Shown: piece by piece, positions 34,932 to 40,580 of the stretch
Numbering within the stretch: position 1 is the first letter of the stretch
How the letters are laid out: each line of letters opens with the position of its first letter
DNA from: Microvelia longipes
Lineage: Eukaryota; Arthropoda; Insecta; Hemiptera; Veliidae
Assembly (NCBI GenBank): GCA_018340805.1
Contig: JACMZG010001908.1
Coordinates: forward strand, 44,717,643 to 44,781,642
Direction: 5' to 3'
DNA length: 64,000 nucleotides
Program-made: the position numbers and the translations under genes
Notes under the pieces: generated by a model
The model's database searches: none
What the model was told of the DNA's origin: nothing
The model's input: the letters and a program-made list of their open reading frames with translations, nothing else

Positions 34932-36239
34932 TATATATATTTGTATATTTGTATATGTTCAATTTTCAAATTATTTTTATATCTTTCAATTCCATTGTAT
35001 ATTTTTTTTATATATTATGATATTTATATTATAAGTTTACTGTTAAAATATATGTTATGTAATTTATTATTTATATATTTTTATAGGTTTTATTTTTCAC
35101 ATATTTATTGCGGGTTTAGGTTATGTAAAAATTTCGGGGGGCTGAAGCCCCTCAGCCCCCCCCCCCTGGCTACGCCACTGACGATGACACCTGTGTTCCA
35201 AAATTAAGGACTTTTTTCTCAGCATCCTAAAAATGTAAACAAGGAAATCTCTTGGTTCTCTTAATGGGCTGACAAGAGAATATCTTCAAGGTTTTTCAGA
35301 GCACAAAACTACGCACAGCCTAAACTACGCACAGCCCAAACTATGCACAGCCTAAACTACGCACAGCCCAAACAATGCACAGCCTTAACTACGCACAGCC
35401 CAAACTATGCACAGCCTAAACTACGCACAGCCTAAACTACGCACAGCCAAAACTACATATAGAATTTAATAATAATAATAATAATAAGAGCTTTATTTTT
35501 AATGTTTTACAATTATATGATACAAAGAAAGGATAGAAACAAAAACAAGGAAATTTAAATACTATTCAAATTGAGAATAATGACTAATGGCGCGCTACCA
35601 GAGCGGGTCGCATAAACAATGACAATTACCATTCTTAAGATATCATTTGGGTTTCATAATATCTTGTTTGTATCCATCATATTATAACCATATTCAACAG
35701 ATGGTCGCAAGGTCACGCGCGTCCCCGCGCCCTGCGCACTCTACTCTACTCTTCTCTCCGTAAGACGCCGACAGCACCAATACGTCCAAGCCGTATTTTC
35801 ATAGGTAACATTTTATAGCCTATATTTTCAATAAAAATTTAAATGACAACACTTTTCCATTTGAACGGATCCAAATTGATTCATGACATATTTAAAACCA
35901 AATTTTTGATCTAATTTATTGATCTATTAAATAAATAAAAGTAAACCTTTAATATTAAACAAATAAAATTTTATTGGCTTAATTTTTTAAAAGCTTGAAG
36001 CAAAAGATTTCTGAGCAGGGATTACCTGTTAAAGAATTACCAAACTTGCAGTGTGGCAAATTGCCTCTAACAGAAATTAGTAATATGGCAAACTGATACA
36101 AAATAACAATGTCGCCGCTGACGGTCCTTGTATGTAAGGAAGCGATCCGGTAAAATAAATCTAATGGTGAATAAAATATTTACCTTTAATTGTATGAACT
36201 CGAACTGACAGCTGAGTCCTTAAAACTATCGAGTCTTTT
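7199..36239 (-). CDS. FHOD (Fhos-like): FHOD-family formin (partial, ten exons recognised)
   Basis: Actin-nucleating/bundling formin. In animals FHOD proteins act downstream of Rho-family GTPases on stress fibres and sarcomeres. Exons (5' to 3', minus strand): 36184-36239, 30321-30388, [missing], 18790-18996, 18008-18188, 16937-17065, 14935-15083, 12324-12578, 10793-10972, 9605-9981, 7199-7336; 1740 nt, about 580 codons. All have GT donors and AG acceptors, and phases match at every adjacent junction. Recognised segments: SIVLRTQLSVRV (end of GTPase-binding region), YVDGMNGV and LINKT (FH3), MSKPGTDLDLL, poly-proline FH1, KKTVKLFWK and KLEHLFESRAKDL (FH2 start). Missing here: the true N-terminus, one FH3 exon (probably in the 22123-23122 gap), most of FH2 and the C-terminal autoregulatory tail. 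Introns run from about 0.8 to over 11 kb and are full of transposons. The family assignment is from memory of conserved FHOD motifs, not from a search. Confidence 0.93.
7610..8037. mobile_element. Fold-back (inverted-repeat) element, copy 1
   Basis: Starts AGACCAAGAGCCCAGGGGTG and ends with the inverse. Almost all of it is inverted repeat, with an extra arm segment (three arm copies instead of two). Flanks ATTAT / ATTAC suggest a 5-bp target duplication with one change. A second copy lies at 27477-27766. The two short ORFs that read across it are artefacts of the repeat. Confidence 0.85.
8509..8753. mobile_element. Palindromic element with hammerhead-like core
   Basis: Arms of about 105 bp (ATTAACAACACCAACTTCGT ... 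and its inverse), spacer about 30 bp. The right arm at 8661-8700 reads GGCA-CTGTAGA-TGGC...GCC-GAAA-GCCGGC-TT-TGCT. This resembles a hammerhead ribozyme core with an altered CUGAUGA box. Lies in the FHOD intron between FH1 and FH2 exons. Confidence 0.75.
8983..9222 (+). pseudogene. LINE ORF1 fragment with CCHC zinc knuckles
   Basis: 80-codon open stretch with no start of its own. It contains CFTCLRTCHTKNQC and CSHCSEPHHLRANC (both C-X2-C-X4-H-X4-C) and a third partial knuckle CGSC...HNHS...C. Such triple knuckles are typical of the nucleic-acid-binding ORF1 protein of jockey/I-like non-LTR retrotransposons. A stop follows, and no reverse transcriptase is attached, so it is a dead fragment inside the FHOD intron. 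Confidence 0.75.
9605..9981 (-). CDS. FHOD (Fhos-like): FHOD exon: FH1 proline-rich region and first FH2 residues
   Basis: 377-bp exon, acceptor ttatcag and donor GTAATT, phase 1 in and 0 out. It encodes WEGLVGNCTRSLKLCDLDF then TDLASDEDCDI (the L.I.DLDF.DL.EDED motif that precedes FH1 in FHODs), nine consecutive prolines, a run of short Ala-Pro-Lys repeats, and KKTVKLFWK, the conserved entry to FH2. The FH1 binds profilin-actin. The glycine-rich plus-strand reading over the same bases is a shadow. Confidence 0.94.
10577..10772. mobile_element. Short inverted-repeat MITE
   Basis: Left arm AAGGTATAGTACCGCACACG and GGCTAAAATCAGTCGACAGT are mirrored by CTGTCAACTGATTTTAGCCA and GTATCGTACTATAATATTGA. 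Arms about 75 bp with about 80-85% match. No coding capacity. It takes up about a quarter of the short FHOD intron 9982-10792. Confidence 0.7.
10793..10972 (-). CDS. FHOD (Fhos-like): FHOD exon: linker upstream of FH1
   Basis: 180-bp exon, acceptor tatttag and donor GTAATG, phase 1 at both ends. It encodes GINGLRENGCSSPDENGLEG, then ESVKDLSQKLASSLASP and LNLNDMKGIINKAKE. No domain recognised; the order, phase and splice signals fit the formin linker. Confidence 0.8.
11003..11382. mobile_element. PIF/Harbinger-like MITE carrying a LINE 3' fragment
   Basis: Ends GGTCCGTATTCA / TGAATACGGGCC (12-bp inverted repeats, one mismatch), flanked by TAAA on both sides (10999-11002, 11383-11386), which fits the TAA-type target duplication of Harbinger elements. 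A second inverted pair (AAGACATCTTCCTAACATTC and its complement) sits just inside the left end. The body at 11091-11290 is described separately. Confidence 0.65.
11091..11290 (+). pseudogene. LINE reverse-transcriptase C-terminal tail fragment
   Basis: Plus-strand reading LVIPFCRLATTHRCSP... LRLLNHLPEEKRNLPHNLFK and SFIKKSLKEAKLYSVEKFF. The pattern GI.LYN.LP..IK.L....FK..LK..L...A.YSV.EFF is what jockey-like LINE ORF2 proteins end with. Short and isolated. Confidence 0.55.
11760..11904. repeat. (CA)n/(TACA)n/(TA)n microsatellite
   Basis: CA and ATAC repeats grade into interrupted (TA)n. The Tyr-Ile ORFs on both strands are meaningless. Confidence 0.9.
12094..12249. repeat. 37-bp minisatellite, about 4.2 copies
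   Basis: Unit GCCATGGTACCACTAGAAGT plus TAAATTTGTGGTATTCT, spaced exactly 37 bp (12094, 12131, 12168, 12205, 12242). Confidence 0.92.
12324..12578 (-). CDS. FHOD (Fhos-like): FHOD exon: basic coiled linker with Asn-rich tract
   Basis: 255-bp exon, acceptor caacag and a weak donor GTACAA chosen because it alone gives the phase-1 end needed by the next exon. It starts LIQSADSVRKRRERLERQRN (basic, coiled-coil-like), followed by SEISSDSDTSHN, an Asn-rich run and LTNGLSKHISATPEV. Part of the tract may be expanded low-complexity sequence. Confidence 0.8.
13271..13594 (+). pseudogene. LINE ORF2 C-terminal fragment (zinc-finger-like tail)
   Basis: 107 codons: LSGHGSNKSYLHRFKIIPDP, then SCPCDKTSPQTWTHLIFQCS and a hydrophobic tail. 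The R..GHG....YL.RF...P.P.CPCG...QT..HL.F.CP pattern (C-X1-C...H...C) is the end of jockey/I-type non-LTR reverse transcriptases. No reverse transcriptase core upstream, because the palindromic arm begins there. Confidence 0.75.
13767..13850. repeat. (TA)n microsatellite
   Basis: Interrupted TA tract inside the palindromic element. Confidence 0.9.
14057..14094 (+). ncRNA. Hammerhead-like motif in the 13132-14141 element
   Basis: GGCA-CTGATGA-T-GACC-TTTTGG-GGTT-GAAA-GCCGGC followed by CT in place of the expected U-H. The left arm copy near 13182-13222 has GATA instead of GAAA. Core boxes otherwise intact; probably inactive. Confidence 0.5.
14935..15083 (-). CDS. FHOD (Fhos-like): FHOD exon: basic Ser/Arg-rich linker
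   Basis: 149-bp exon, acceptor tttgtag and donor GTAAAG, phases 2 in and 1 out. It encodes a basic stretch with clustered Arg/Lys/Ser (RKSLIERKSSC, GERRKSRRHST) and then a less ordered tail. FHOD proteins have a comparable Arg/Ser-rich linker after the FH3 region; sequence identity is low, so placement rests on phase and order. Confidence 0.82.
16355..16898. repeat. 53-bp minisatellite, about 10 copies
   Basis: Unit CCTCTCTGATTGGTCAGATA plus CCAAAACAGCTGATATAAGT and TCATTGGAAACAG. Each unit holds a CCAAT-type element (ATTGG) and the E-box CAGCTG. Lies in the FHOD intron next to the 16937-17065 exon. Confidence 0.92.
16937..17065 (-). CDS. FHOD (Fhos-like): FHOD exon: end of FH3 / dimerisation linker
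   Basis: 129-bp exon, acceptor ttgtag and donor GTAAAG. It reads YMSKPGTDLDLLRQFQIYEA, then an acidic VLAHADGDTD segment and LRQLDESVR. The SKPGTDLDLL wording is what I associate with arthropod Fhos proteins, against GTAGTDVDLR in vertebrates. A 53-bp minisatellite starts about 40 bp downstream in the intron. Confidence 0.93.
17066..18007. other. FHOD intron, nothing recognised
   Basis: AT-rich; a poly-T run near 17430 and a short duplicated phrase (GAAACTACAACATAAG) around 17490-17530. No gene signal. Confidence 0.5.
18008..18188 (-). CDS. FHOD (Fhos-like): FHOD exon: FH3 armadillo-like region
   Basis: 181-bp exon, acceptor tttgcag and donor GTAAGT. It encodes RKPWTFLMNLLEEYD, LLILAMTLINKTINALSD, LDLYYDQVDALEEQGIEQVI. 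The TLINKTxxALxDxxxxYDxxDALEQQG pattern is diagnostic of FHOD. Ends in phase 2. Confidence 0.95.
18790..18996 (-). CDS. FHOD (Fhos-like): FHOD exon: FH3 armadillo-like region
   Basis: 207-bp exon, acceptor tttcag and donor GTAAGT. It begins with two bases completing a codon (expected Ala), then LGQIMLYVDGMNGVMGH, TIQWLYELVPSKFRTIKK and LHLFVEYVDSNA, the hallmark FHOD helices. It ends with one base (phase 1), which continues correctly into the 18188 exon. Confidence 0.95.
19468..19785. repeat. 21-bp minisatellite (GTATACACTGCAAACGCTGTA), about 15 copies
   Basis: Copies vary between GTATACACTGCAAAC and GCATACACTGCAAAC. The left third carries many single-base indels. It produces a Thr-Ala-Phe-Ala-Val repeat ORF on the minus strand that I do not regard as a gene. 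Confidence 0.9.
20729..21268. mobile_element. Non-autonomous TIR element, intact copy
   Basis: Left end ATACTATATATAGAAGGAGG...ACGAAAGCCGGTTACTGGTG is mirrored at the right end (CCGGCTTTCGTGTTATCAGT ... GCTCCTTCTATATAG). The two ends differ by an extra 20-30 bp near the right end. A second copy in the opposite orientation, split by an insertion, lies at 25300-27232. Confidence 0.7.
21862..21962. mobile_element. Truncated MITE copy (family of 44818-45108)
   Basis: Inverse of the right third of the MITEs at 44818-45108 and 49722-50041 (ATAGAGATATATAGAAGGGA ... CCTCATTAAACCTCCTCC). Only one end is present; the gap begins 160 bp further on. Confidence 0.6.
22123..23122. other. Assembly gap, exactly 1000 N
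   Basis: A round-number run of N is a scaffold spacer of unknown true length. Proteins read through it consist of X. It interrupts the transposase-like gene on its right and probably hides one FHOD exon. Confidence 0.98.
23123..24817 (+). pseudogene. Decayed transposase-like protein gene (unnamed DDE-type family)
   Basis: The 5' part is lost in the gap. Recognisable segments in shifting frames: AAAKSLGHDVTKL near 23410, TLEDRVAVLVTGKDFEQLLA from about 23590, CFDTT near 23755, GACARIEKQIGRP, then an intact run of 243 codons (24086-24817) with ARAIYALKIAVFSKQL, WAPKNDLEML, RHLWYLSEINVGLAFLDERL, and a C-terminal NDTAERGIALI...YLLKVVENHRK. I recall a widespread unnamed animal family with VHWDGK / CFDTT.xNTG / GAC / CRHH / HLWYLSEE and (N)D.AERG...HR order, which looks like an RNase-H-fold transposase related to hAT. 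Stops and frameshifts between about 23790 and 24085 break it. The AT-rich right flank ends GGATGAAACACCCT next to (TA)n. Confidence 0.65.
25121..25293. repeat. (TA)n microsatellite
   Basis: About 170 bp of interrupted TA directly after the CACCCTAATATA end of the transposase-like element. Confidence 0.92.
25445..27117. mobile_element. Nested dispersed repeat with internal 145-bp units and palindromic end
   Basis: Contains consecutive 140-150-bp units each reading GAATCGAATGAAACCGGTCC then GAAGTCGATACGACCACT (from about 25897, 26046, 26190), a TA tract (25572-25660), and a right half (26320-27117) in which TTCTGGCGCGGTGGTCCGCA plus CGAATTTCCTTTGGATGCG recurs directly and in inverse. TTTTTAG flanks both borders (possible target duplication). 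Relatives are at 30590-31140, 32150-32285 and 51170-52110. No coding capacity. Confidence 0.6.
26326..26420 (+). promoter_or_regulatory. tRNA-like Pol III A and B boxes (SINE-like)
   Basis: TGGCGCGGTGG at 26326-26336 fits an A box, and GGTTCAAATCC at 26391-26401 fits a B box, 65 bp apart. A second B-box match (GGTTCACATCC) is at 26249-26259, followed by a T8-plus run. This suggests a tRNA-derived SINE head inside the dispersed repeat. No cloverleaf was confirmed. Confidence 0.35.
27477..27766. mobile_element. Fold-back element, copy 2, with 5-bp target duplication
   Basis: 290 bp, nearly one perfect inverted repeat: AGACCAAGAGCCCAGGGGTG ... CTTGCGGTCT, loop near CTTTAGGGGTCAAAGG (27612-27630). 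Flanked by ATGAT at 27472-27476 and 27767-27771. About 95% identical to the corresponding arms at 7610-8037. Confidence 0.88.
28052..29023. other. Intron sequence, no gene recognised
   Basis: No coding signal, no clear repeat except AT-rich low complexity towards 28650-29020. Confidence 0.5.
29024..29136. repeat. Two adjacent near-perfect palindromes
   Basis: 29024-29067 is a 44-bp perfect palindrome with no spacer (TGAGAAATTCTACAAAGATT-AT and its inverse). 14 bp further on, GTTACTGGTAGAAAAATTTT-CAAT (29081-29104) pairs perfectly with 29113-29136 across 8 bases. Confidence 0.9.
29589..29894. mobile_element. hAT-type MITE with 8-bp target duplication, copy 1
   Basis: 306 bp, inverted ends CAGTGGCGTAGCCAGG / CCTGGCTACGCCACTG. 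Target duplication GTATGCAG at 29581-29588 and 29895-29902, perfect. Inside: (TA)n tract, GGGGGGGGGCTGATGCCCCC near the right end. 8-bp duplications are characteristic of the hAT superfamily. Confidence 0.92.
29991..30072. repeat. (TA)n microsatellite
   Basis: Interrupted TA tract 330 bp upstream (plus-strand sense) of the FHOD exon at 30321. Confidence 0.9.
30321..30388 (-). CDS. FHOD (Fhos-like): FHOD exon: FH3 start
   Basis: 68-bp exon, acceptor ttgcag and donor GTATGT. Joined to the previous exon it reads EKLLTSQGRDLKSALYSLK and then LIFQ, matching the EKLY...GxxLRRxLFSLKQIFQ stretch of FHOD. It ends in phase 0. The next family segment (about 37 residues that normally follow IFQ) is not seen anywhere in the readable sequence up to 18996. 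Confidence 0.93.
30590..31140. mobile_element. Diverged copy of the dispersed ACCGGTC repeat
   Basis: Shares GCTGAATCTAATGAAAACGG, GATCACTCCAAGTGACTAAA and TTGTGGCGCGGAGATCCAG ... TTTGCATTGCGTGTTTTC with 25445-27117 and 51170-52110, in the same orientation. Confidence 0.5.
31190..31545. repeat. About 60-bp tandem repeat with an 86-bp palindrome
   Basis: Units CCAGTGCCATGTTCTAATCC plus AATGAGATCGAAACATTCCC and a variable tail. Within it, 31265-31306 and 31309-31350 are perfect 42-bp inverted copies separated by two bases. Confidence 0.88.
32341..32570. repeat. GC-rich 31-bp minisatellite, about 7.5 copies
   Basis: Unit GGGAGGCGCAACGCCGCGTA plus TAGCGGCCACA. Strikingly GC-rich in AT-rich surroundings; two inner copies are shortened. 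The Arg/Ala-rich ORFs on both strands follow from the repeat and are not taken as genes. Confidence 0.92.
32571..34716. other. Intron sequence, no gene recognised
   Basis: No coding signal or array. 33520-33780 is less AT-rich and looks like unique or old-transposon sequence. Confidence 0.45.
34717..35180. mobile_element. hAT-type MITE with 8-bp target duplication, copy 2
   Basis: 464 bp, same ends CAGTGGCGTAGCCAGG / CCTGGCTACGCCACTG as 29589-29894. Target duplication ACGATGAC at 34709-34716 and 35181-35188, perfect. It is longer than copy 1 mainly because its internal (TA)n tract is about 170 bp. Confidence 0.93.
35307..35454. repeat. 16-bp minisatellite (AAACTACGCACAGCCT), about 9 copies
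   Basis: Copies alternate ACTACGCACAGCC and ACTATGCACAGCC. Followed by an (AAT)n tract. Confidence 0.92.
36184..36239 (-). CDS. FHOD (Fhos-like): FHOD exon: end of GTPase-binding region / start of FH3
   Basis: 56-bp exon, acceptor tttcag and donor GTAAAT. It reads (x)KDSIVLRTQLSVRVHTIK and then one base. SIVLRTQLSVRV is one of the most conserved strings of FHOD proteins, just before the armadillo repeats. The exon needs two bases from an upstream exon and leaves one base that joins the exon at 30388 as GAA (Glu). Confidence 0.93.
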
Positions 36240-36514
36240 CTGAAACACAAAAACAAAAATATTAATTACAACAAGAATATGTAAGCAGTTTACTATAAAT
36301 AAAACATCTCAATGAGAGTTGGCGCAGTGAAGAGGGGGTTTATATATTATCAAATATGTAGAACATTATGATTGTTGGTGATAGGAATATTTTGTGAAGA
36401 ATACTGCGATACTTGTGAGAATACAGTTTCAGTTTGAATTGTTTAGTTCAAACTGGTAAAAGTAAAATCGTCGGATACATCATCCGTAATTCTTTTTGCA
36501 AATATGTGGCTCGC

Positions 36515-36901
36515 CATGTCTCTATGGGCTCCCTCCCCTCACCAAGTCTCCATGGGCTCCCTCCCCTCACCATGTCTCCATGGGCTCCCTCCCCTCACCA
36601 TGTCTCCATGGGATCTCTCCCCACACCATGTCTTCATAGGATCTCTCCCCTCACCATGTCTTCATGGGCTCCCTCCCCTCACCTTCATGGGCCCCTCCCC
36701 TCACATGTCTTCATGGGATCCTCCCCTCACCATGTCTCCATGGGATCTCTCCCCACACCATGTCTTCATGGGATCTCTCCCCTCACCATGTCTTCATGGG
36801 ATCTCTCCCCTCATCATGTCTCCATGGGCTCCCTCCCCTCACCATCTCTCCATGGGCTCTTCACCATGTCTTCATGGGCTCCCTCCCTTCGCCATGTCTT
36901 C
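36515..36901. repeat. 28-bp minisatellite, about 13 copies
   Basis: Unit CATGTCTCCATGGGCTCCCT plus CCCCTCAC. Open in three plus-strand frames (His/Met/Pro/Ser-rich), which is a property of the unit, not evidence for a protein. Confidence 0.92.
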
Positions 36902-36959
36902 ATTATAACATTAAAACATTTTAATAATGTTTTATAACATTATAAAAATTCAAACATAT

Positions 36960-38788
36960 CTGACCTTGACTTTTCCAATCTTTTTTTTTGGCAGAAAAAG
37001 AAAAGGTACAGAAGAGATGTCTAATTAGATACGGAATTAATGGTACTCCGGTTCGGAAGGAAATATGGAATAATCAAATGACCAGGACAACTAATGCTTT
37101 TTGAAACAGATGAACTGTGAATCCTAAATGAAAACAACTCTGGCATGAGTTTTTATTGTGTTAACAGTAAATAGTATTATAGCATGACTAAGCATGTTTT
37201 TATTTTTACTTACTTTAATAAAGGGAAAGTATTGTCTTCGAATTACAAAACCCGCAAGCGCGAGTACAATTGACTTTTCTGTTTCAGCAGTTTTTAATAC
37301 CACTTTACTCTCTGTGTATGTGTGTTAGTCTGTCTGTGTGTGTGTCTGTACGTGCGTGTGTGTGTGTGTGTGTGTGTGAATGTTATAATTATAGCTCCCA
37401 GTGTGTTTATGCTCCGACAAAAACAAATCATGAGATAGATTGGAGAGACCAAGTAAACGGGCATGCGCACTCTCCAATTAAAAATTCAAGCACTATCAAT
37501 CAGATTAAAATTTTAGGGTCAGAGGGAAGAAGCGCATAAGTCAAATTTATAAAACAAAATGTATACGATTAAAGTATTTCTCAGACCTTACTTAACCAAA
37601 CGTAAAAACCACTTAAGTCAAAACTATCGCTAAATAAGATAAAGAGTAAAAATACATAATGACAAAATCTAACTTTTTATCAATTTGATAAAATATAAAA
37701 TATATATAAAAAATATAAATAATAAATATATAATAAATATAATAATAAATATAGTAAATAATAAATATTATAATAAATAAATAATAATTATTATAATAAA
37801 TATAATAAAATAAATATATATATAAAATATAAATTATAATTATAATAATGACTTCTGTCATTATTTTTTATACGTAAAGTTATGAATATGGTATGAAAAT
37901 GGCGACTTCGGTGCCTCCTTTATAATTAAATATATAATATTTAGACAAATTAAGTCACACCTACTCACACATGTATCCAGAAATTTAACATTTAACCTTG
38001 TTTTTGTTTACATTAACTTAAAACCGAATAAATTTGATGTTAAGGAAATAATGTAATTCCAAGCACGCAGCATTAACTATGTAAATTACCAGTTACTAAT
38101 ATTTGAAGATAATGCGGGAGTGGGAGGAAATTACACTCATCTAGAAGAAGTAGCCTTCCAATTATTTCTTGCTGTTTGTTTACAAACATATAATACAAAA
38201 TATTCTCAGGTTCTTTATAATTAATCGCACTCACACCCGACTTTGATTGGCCAAACGATTAGAAAATCTGTAACATGATTACAGCCGTGAGCTCTTTAAT
38301 TCACCAAGTTAATGGATATGGCTGTCCAAGGGCTGTAGAGAGCCAAAAATTAAGAGTGGAGAGAAGAAATGCAGTAGGTCAGAGAGCACGAAGGTCGGCA
38401 CTCATAGTATATTGCTATCTTTGCAAGGCGGAGCAAGCCAATTTCGGCCTGTTATTATATTTTTTTACTAATAGTTATTTATGCACCTAGTGAATAATGA
38501 TCCCCATTATAACCCTGGTCACTGTAATGATTCCTAAGGCTAAAAGCCGAAGGAATCATGCTTTATAAATCCCGAGGCTCAAGCCGAGGGAATTTGCAAA
38601 ATTGCAAAATTTTATCTCCAAAAGGAAAAACAATATATATGAAACAAAAAAACTGTATTTGTTTATAAATAGAATCAGTGAAACATAATTATACTATTTT
38701 ATGCAAAATTAATAAAAATACATTGTATAATATATTATACATACAACATAACCACATACATACATAACAAACAAAAATATATGAATAC
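36960..38788. other. No gene seen; microsatellites
   Basis: (GT)n at about 37318-37378 and a long A/T-only tract at 37680-37850. Otherwise AT-rich with no coding signal. Confidence 0.5.
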
Positions 38789-38898
38789 CTAAATGCTCTA
38801 TTATTAAAATAAACCGTATTTGCTTCGTCATCTATGCAAGACGGTTGAGGATTATCGGGGATATCGGGAGACAATTCATCTATGTCGTTTACTATCAT
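38789..38898 (-). CDS. Candidate alternative first coding exon of the FHOD gene
   Basis: An ATG at 38898 opens 36 codons (MIVNDIDELSPDIPDN...; acidic, proline-containing) and reaches a plausible donor (CATTTAG|GTATTC) at 38789 in phase 2. The next recognised FHOD exon (36239) needs exactly a phase-2 partner, and the join reads ...NNRAF-R-KDSIVLRTQ. The codons look less AT-driven than the surrounding DNA. It does not resemble the usual GTPase-binding domain, so it would be a short alternative N-terminus if real. The phase match alone has a one-in-three chance of arising by accident. It could also be a fragment of an unrelated transposon ORF. Confidence 0.33.
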
Positions 38899-39165
38899 TT
38901 CATTATCACTTTACATCGTAAACAACTGCACTAAATCCTTTTATGATAAATAAAACAGGAATATTACTTGAAAGATAAGAAAAAACTTAGTAAAAAAGGT
39001 AGGTATTTATCGTCAAAACAGATTTGATAAAGAAATTATTTGTTTACAGACAGCTGGGATTTAATAAATCAGTGCTGCCAACATAACATTGTTTACTTAA
39101 AATTCTTTACGTAGATTTTGAATCTGTAATTTTAACTATTCAATAATTAAGTTAGCTAAGTTGGA

Positions 39166-39214
39166 TTATAAGCCGGCGGGAAATAATAAATTATTATTTC
39201 CCGCCGGGTTATAA
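39166..39214. repeat. Palindrome with GC-rich ends
   Basis: CCGGCGGGAAATAATAA (39173-39189) and its perfect inverse (39191-39207) around one base. With one mismatch the symmetry extends out to TTATAA on both sides. It abuts the left end of the 39225-40127 element. Confidence 0.88.
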
Positions 39215-39224
39215 TGACGGTCAT

Positions 39225-40127
39225 TATAAGGCGCGGTCGAATATCCACGGCCTTCTAGAACATTGGATCACCAACAAACTTTTTTTATAACTTTTTTTTC
39301 AAAATTTTCAGTAATTAGCCGGATTTGTGATAAATAAATAAAATAAAATAAAGTAGGTTTATTCCACTTATTTCATTACATATTTTTTTTGTTACATTAG
39401 TAATTTTTAAGTGCATCTCTGAATGAGCTATGCTCGTGCTCAGAAATGGCTGGAACTTGCATTTATTTTTTTTTTTTACTTTTATTTAACCTTTTTACAT
39501 TAAGTAAATGTTGCCTAATGATAAATGAAGCCTATTTCCATAATCTGCACGCTCTTTTGGTTAATCTCAAAGAGTATTTACATTCACTCAACTATTTATT
39601 TTTAATCTAACTTGGTACATACATAACTACTGTTAGACGTCAATTTTATCTACCTGATTTGTGTTATATTTTGAATGTATTAATGAAATTTAGCTCAAAC
39701 TGTTATTATTTGCAGTCAACAACACCACAGCAAAGAGGTAATTCGTATGTACGTATATACGTATGTACGTACGTTCGTATATACGTACATGCGTACATAC
39801 GAATTACCTCTTTGTTGTGGTGTTGTTGACTGCAAATAATAACAATTTGTGCTAATTTTCATTAATACATTCAAAATATAACACAAATCAGGTAGATAAC
39901 ATTGACGTCTAACAGTAGTTATGTATGTACCAAGTTAGATTAAAAATAAATAGTTGAGTAAATGTAAATACTCTTTGAGATTAACCAAAAGAGCGTGCAG
40001 ATTACGGAAATAGGCTTCATTTTTCACAAATCCGGCTAATTACTTAAAATTTTGAAAAAAAAGTTAAAAAAAAATTTGTTGGTGATCCAATGTTCTAGAA
40101 GGCCGTGATATTCGACCGCGCCTTATT
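39225..40127. mobile_element. Long palindromic (fold-back) element with a nested insertion
   Basis: Ends TAAGGCGCGGTCGAATAT / ATATTCGACCGCGCCTTA; centre near 39770 (repeated CGTATGTACGTATATACG). Arms match closely over about 330 bp. The left arm has about 190 extra bases (39332-39527) flanked by TGATAAAT, absent from the right arm, so something inserted after the palindrome formed. No ORF. Confidence 0.85.
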
Positions 40128-40449
40128 ACATAAAAACAAGCCCAGAAATGTTTTGATTATTACCCTTCTGGAGATAAAATAATATTACAATTAACTATTT
40201 TTACTTGCTTATAATTAAGCATCGACTTATTTTAATTAATTATTTTTACAATACAAATATATTGTGCTTACCCAAAACAAACCGAAACCGAGATTAGTTT
40301 AGAATTATCTAGTAGTTAAAATTCTCTATCTAGTTTTGGGCGGTTTAAGACAGTTTAAGGTATTTTTCATCATGATGTCTGTCCATGTGTGTCACGTAAA
40401 ACTCGCACTGTATATACATACTGTATACATGCATGTACACACACCACAC

Positions 40450-40451
40450 AT

Positions 40452-40484
<33 letters not shown>

Positions 40485-40494
40485 GTGTGTTGTG

Positions 40495-40532
<38 letters not shown>

Positions 40533-40580
40533 TATATATATATAAATAAATATAATATAATATAATATATATATATATAT
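40450..40580. repeat. (TA)n microsatellite with TGTGTTGTGGTGT interruption
   Basis: Two TA tracts separated by a short GT-rich segment. Confidence 0.88.

Noticed and set aside
34735..35034. Tyr-Ile repeat ORFs (also at 11.8, 25.6, 30.0, 42.3, 57.1, 60.5, 61.3 kb)
   Set aside because: Translations of (TA)n microsatellites, open on both strands for trivial reasons.
36434..36937. 167-codon His/Pro/Ser-rich ORF
   Set aside because: Three frames are open over the 28-bp minisatellite, so openness follows from the unit length and composition.
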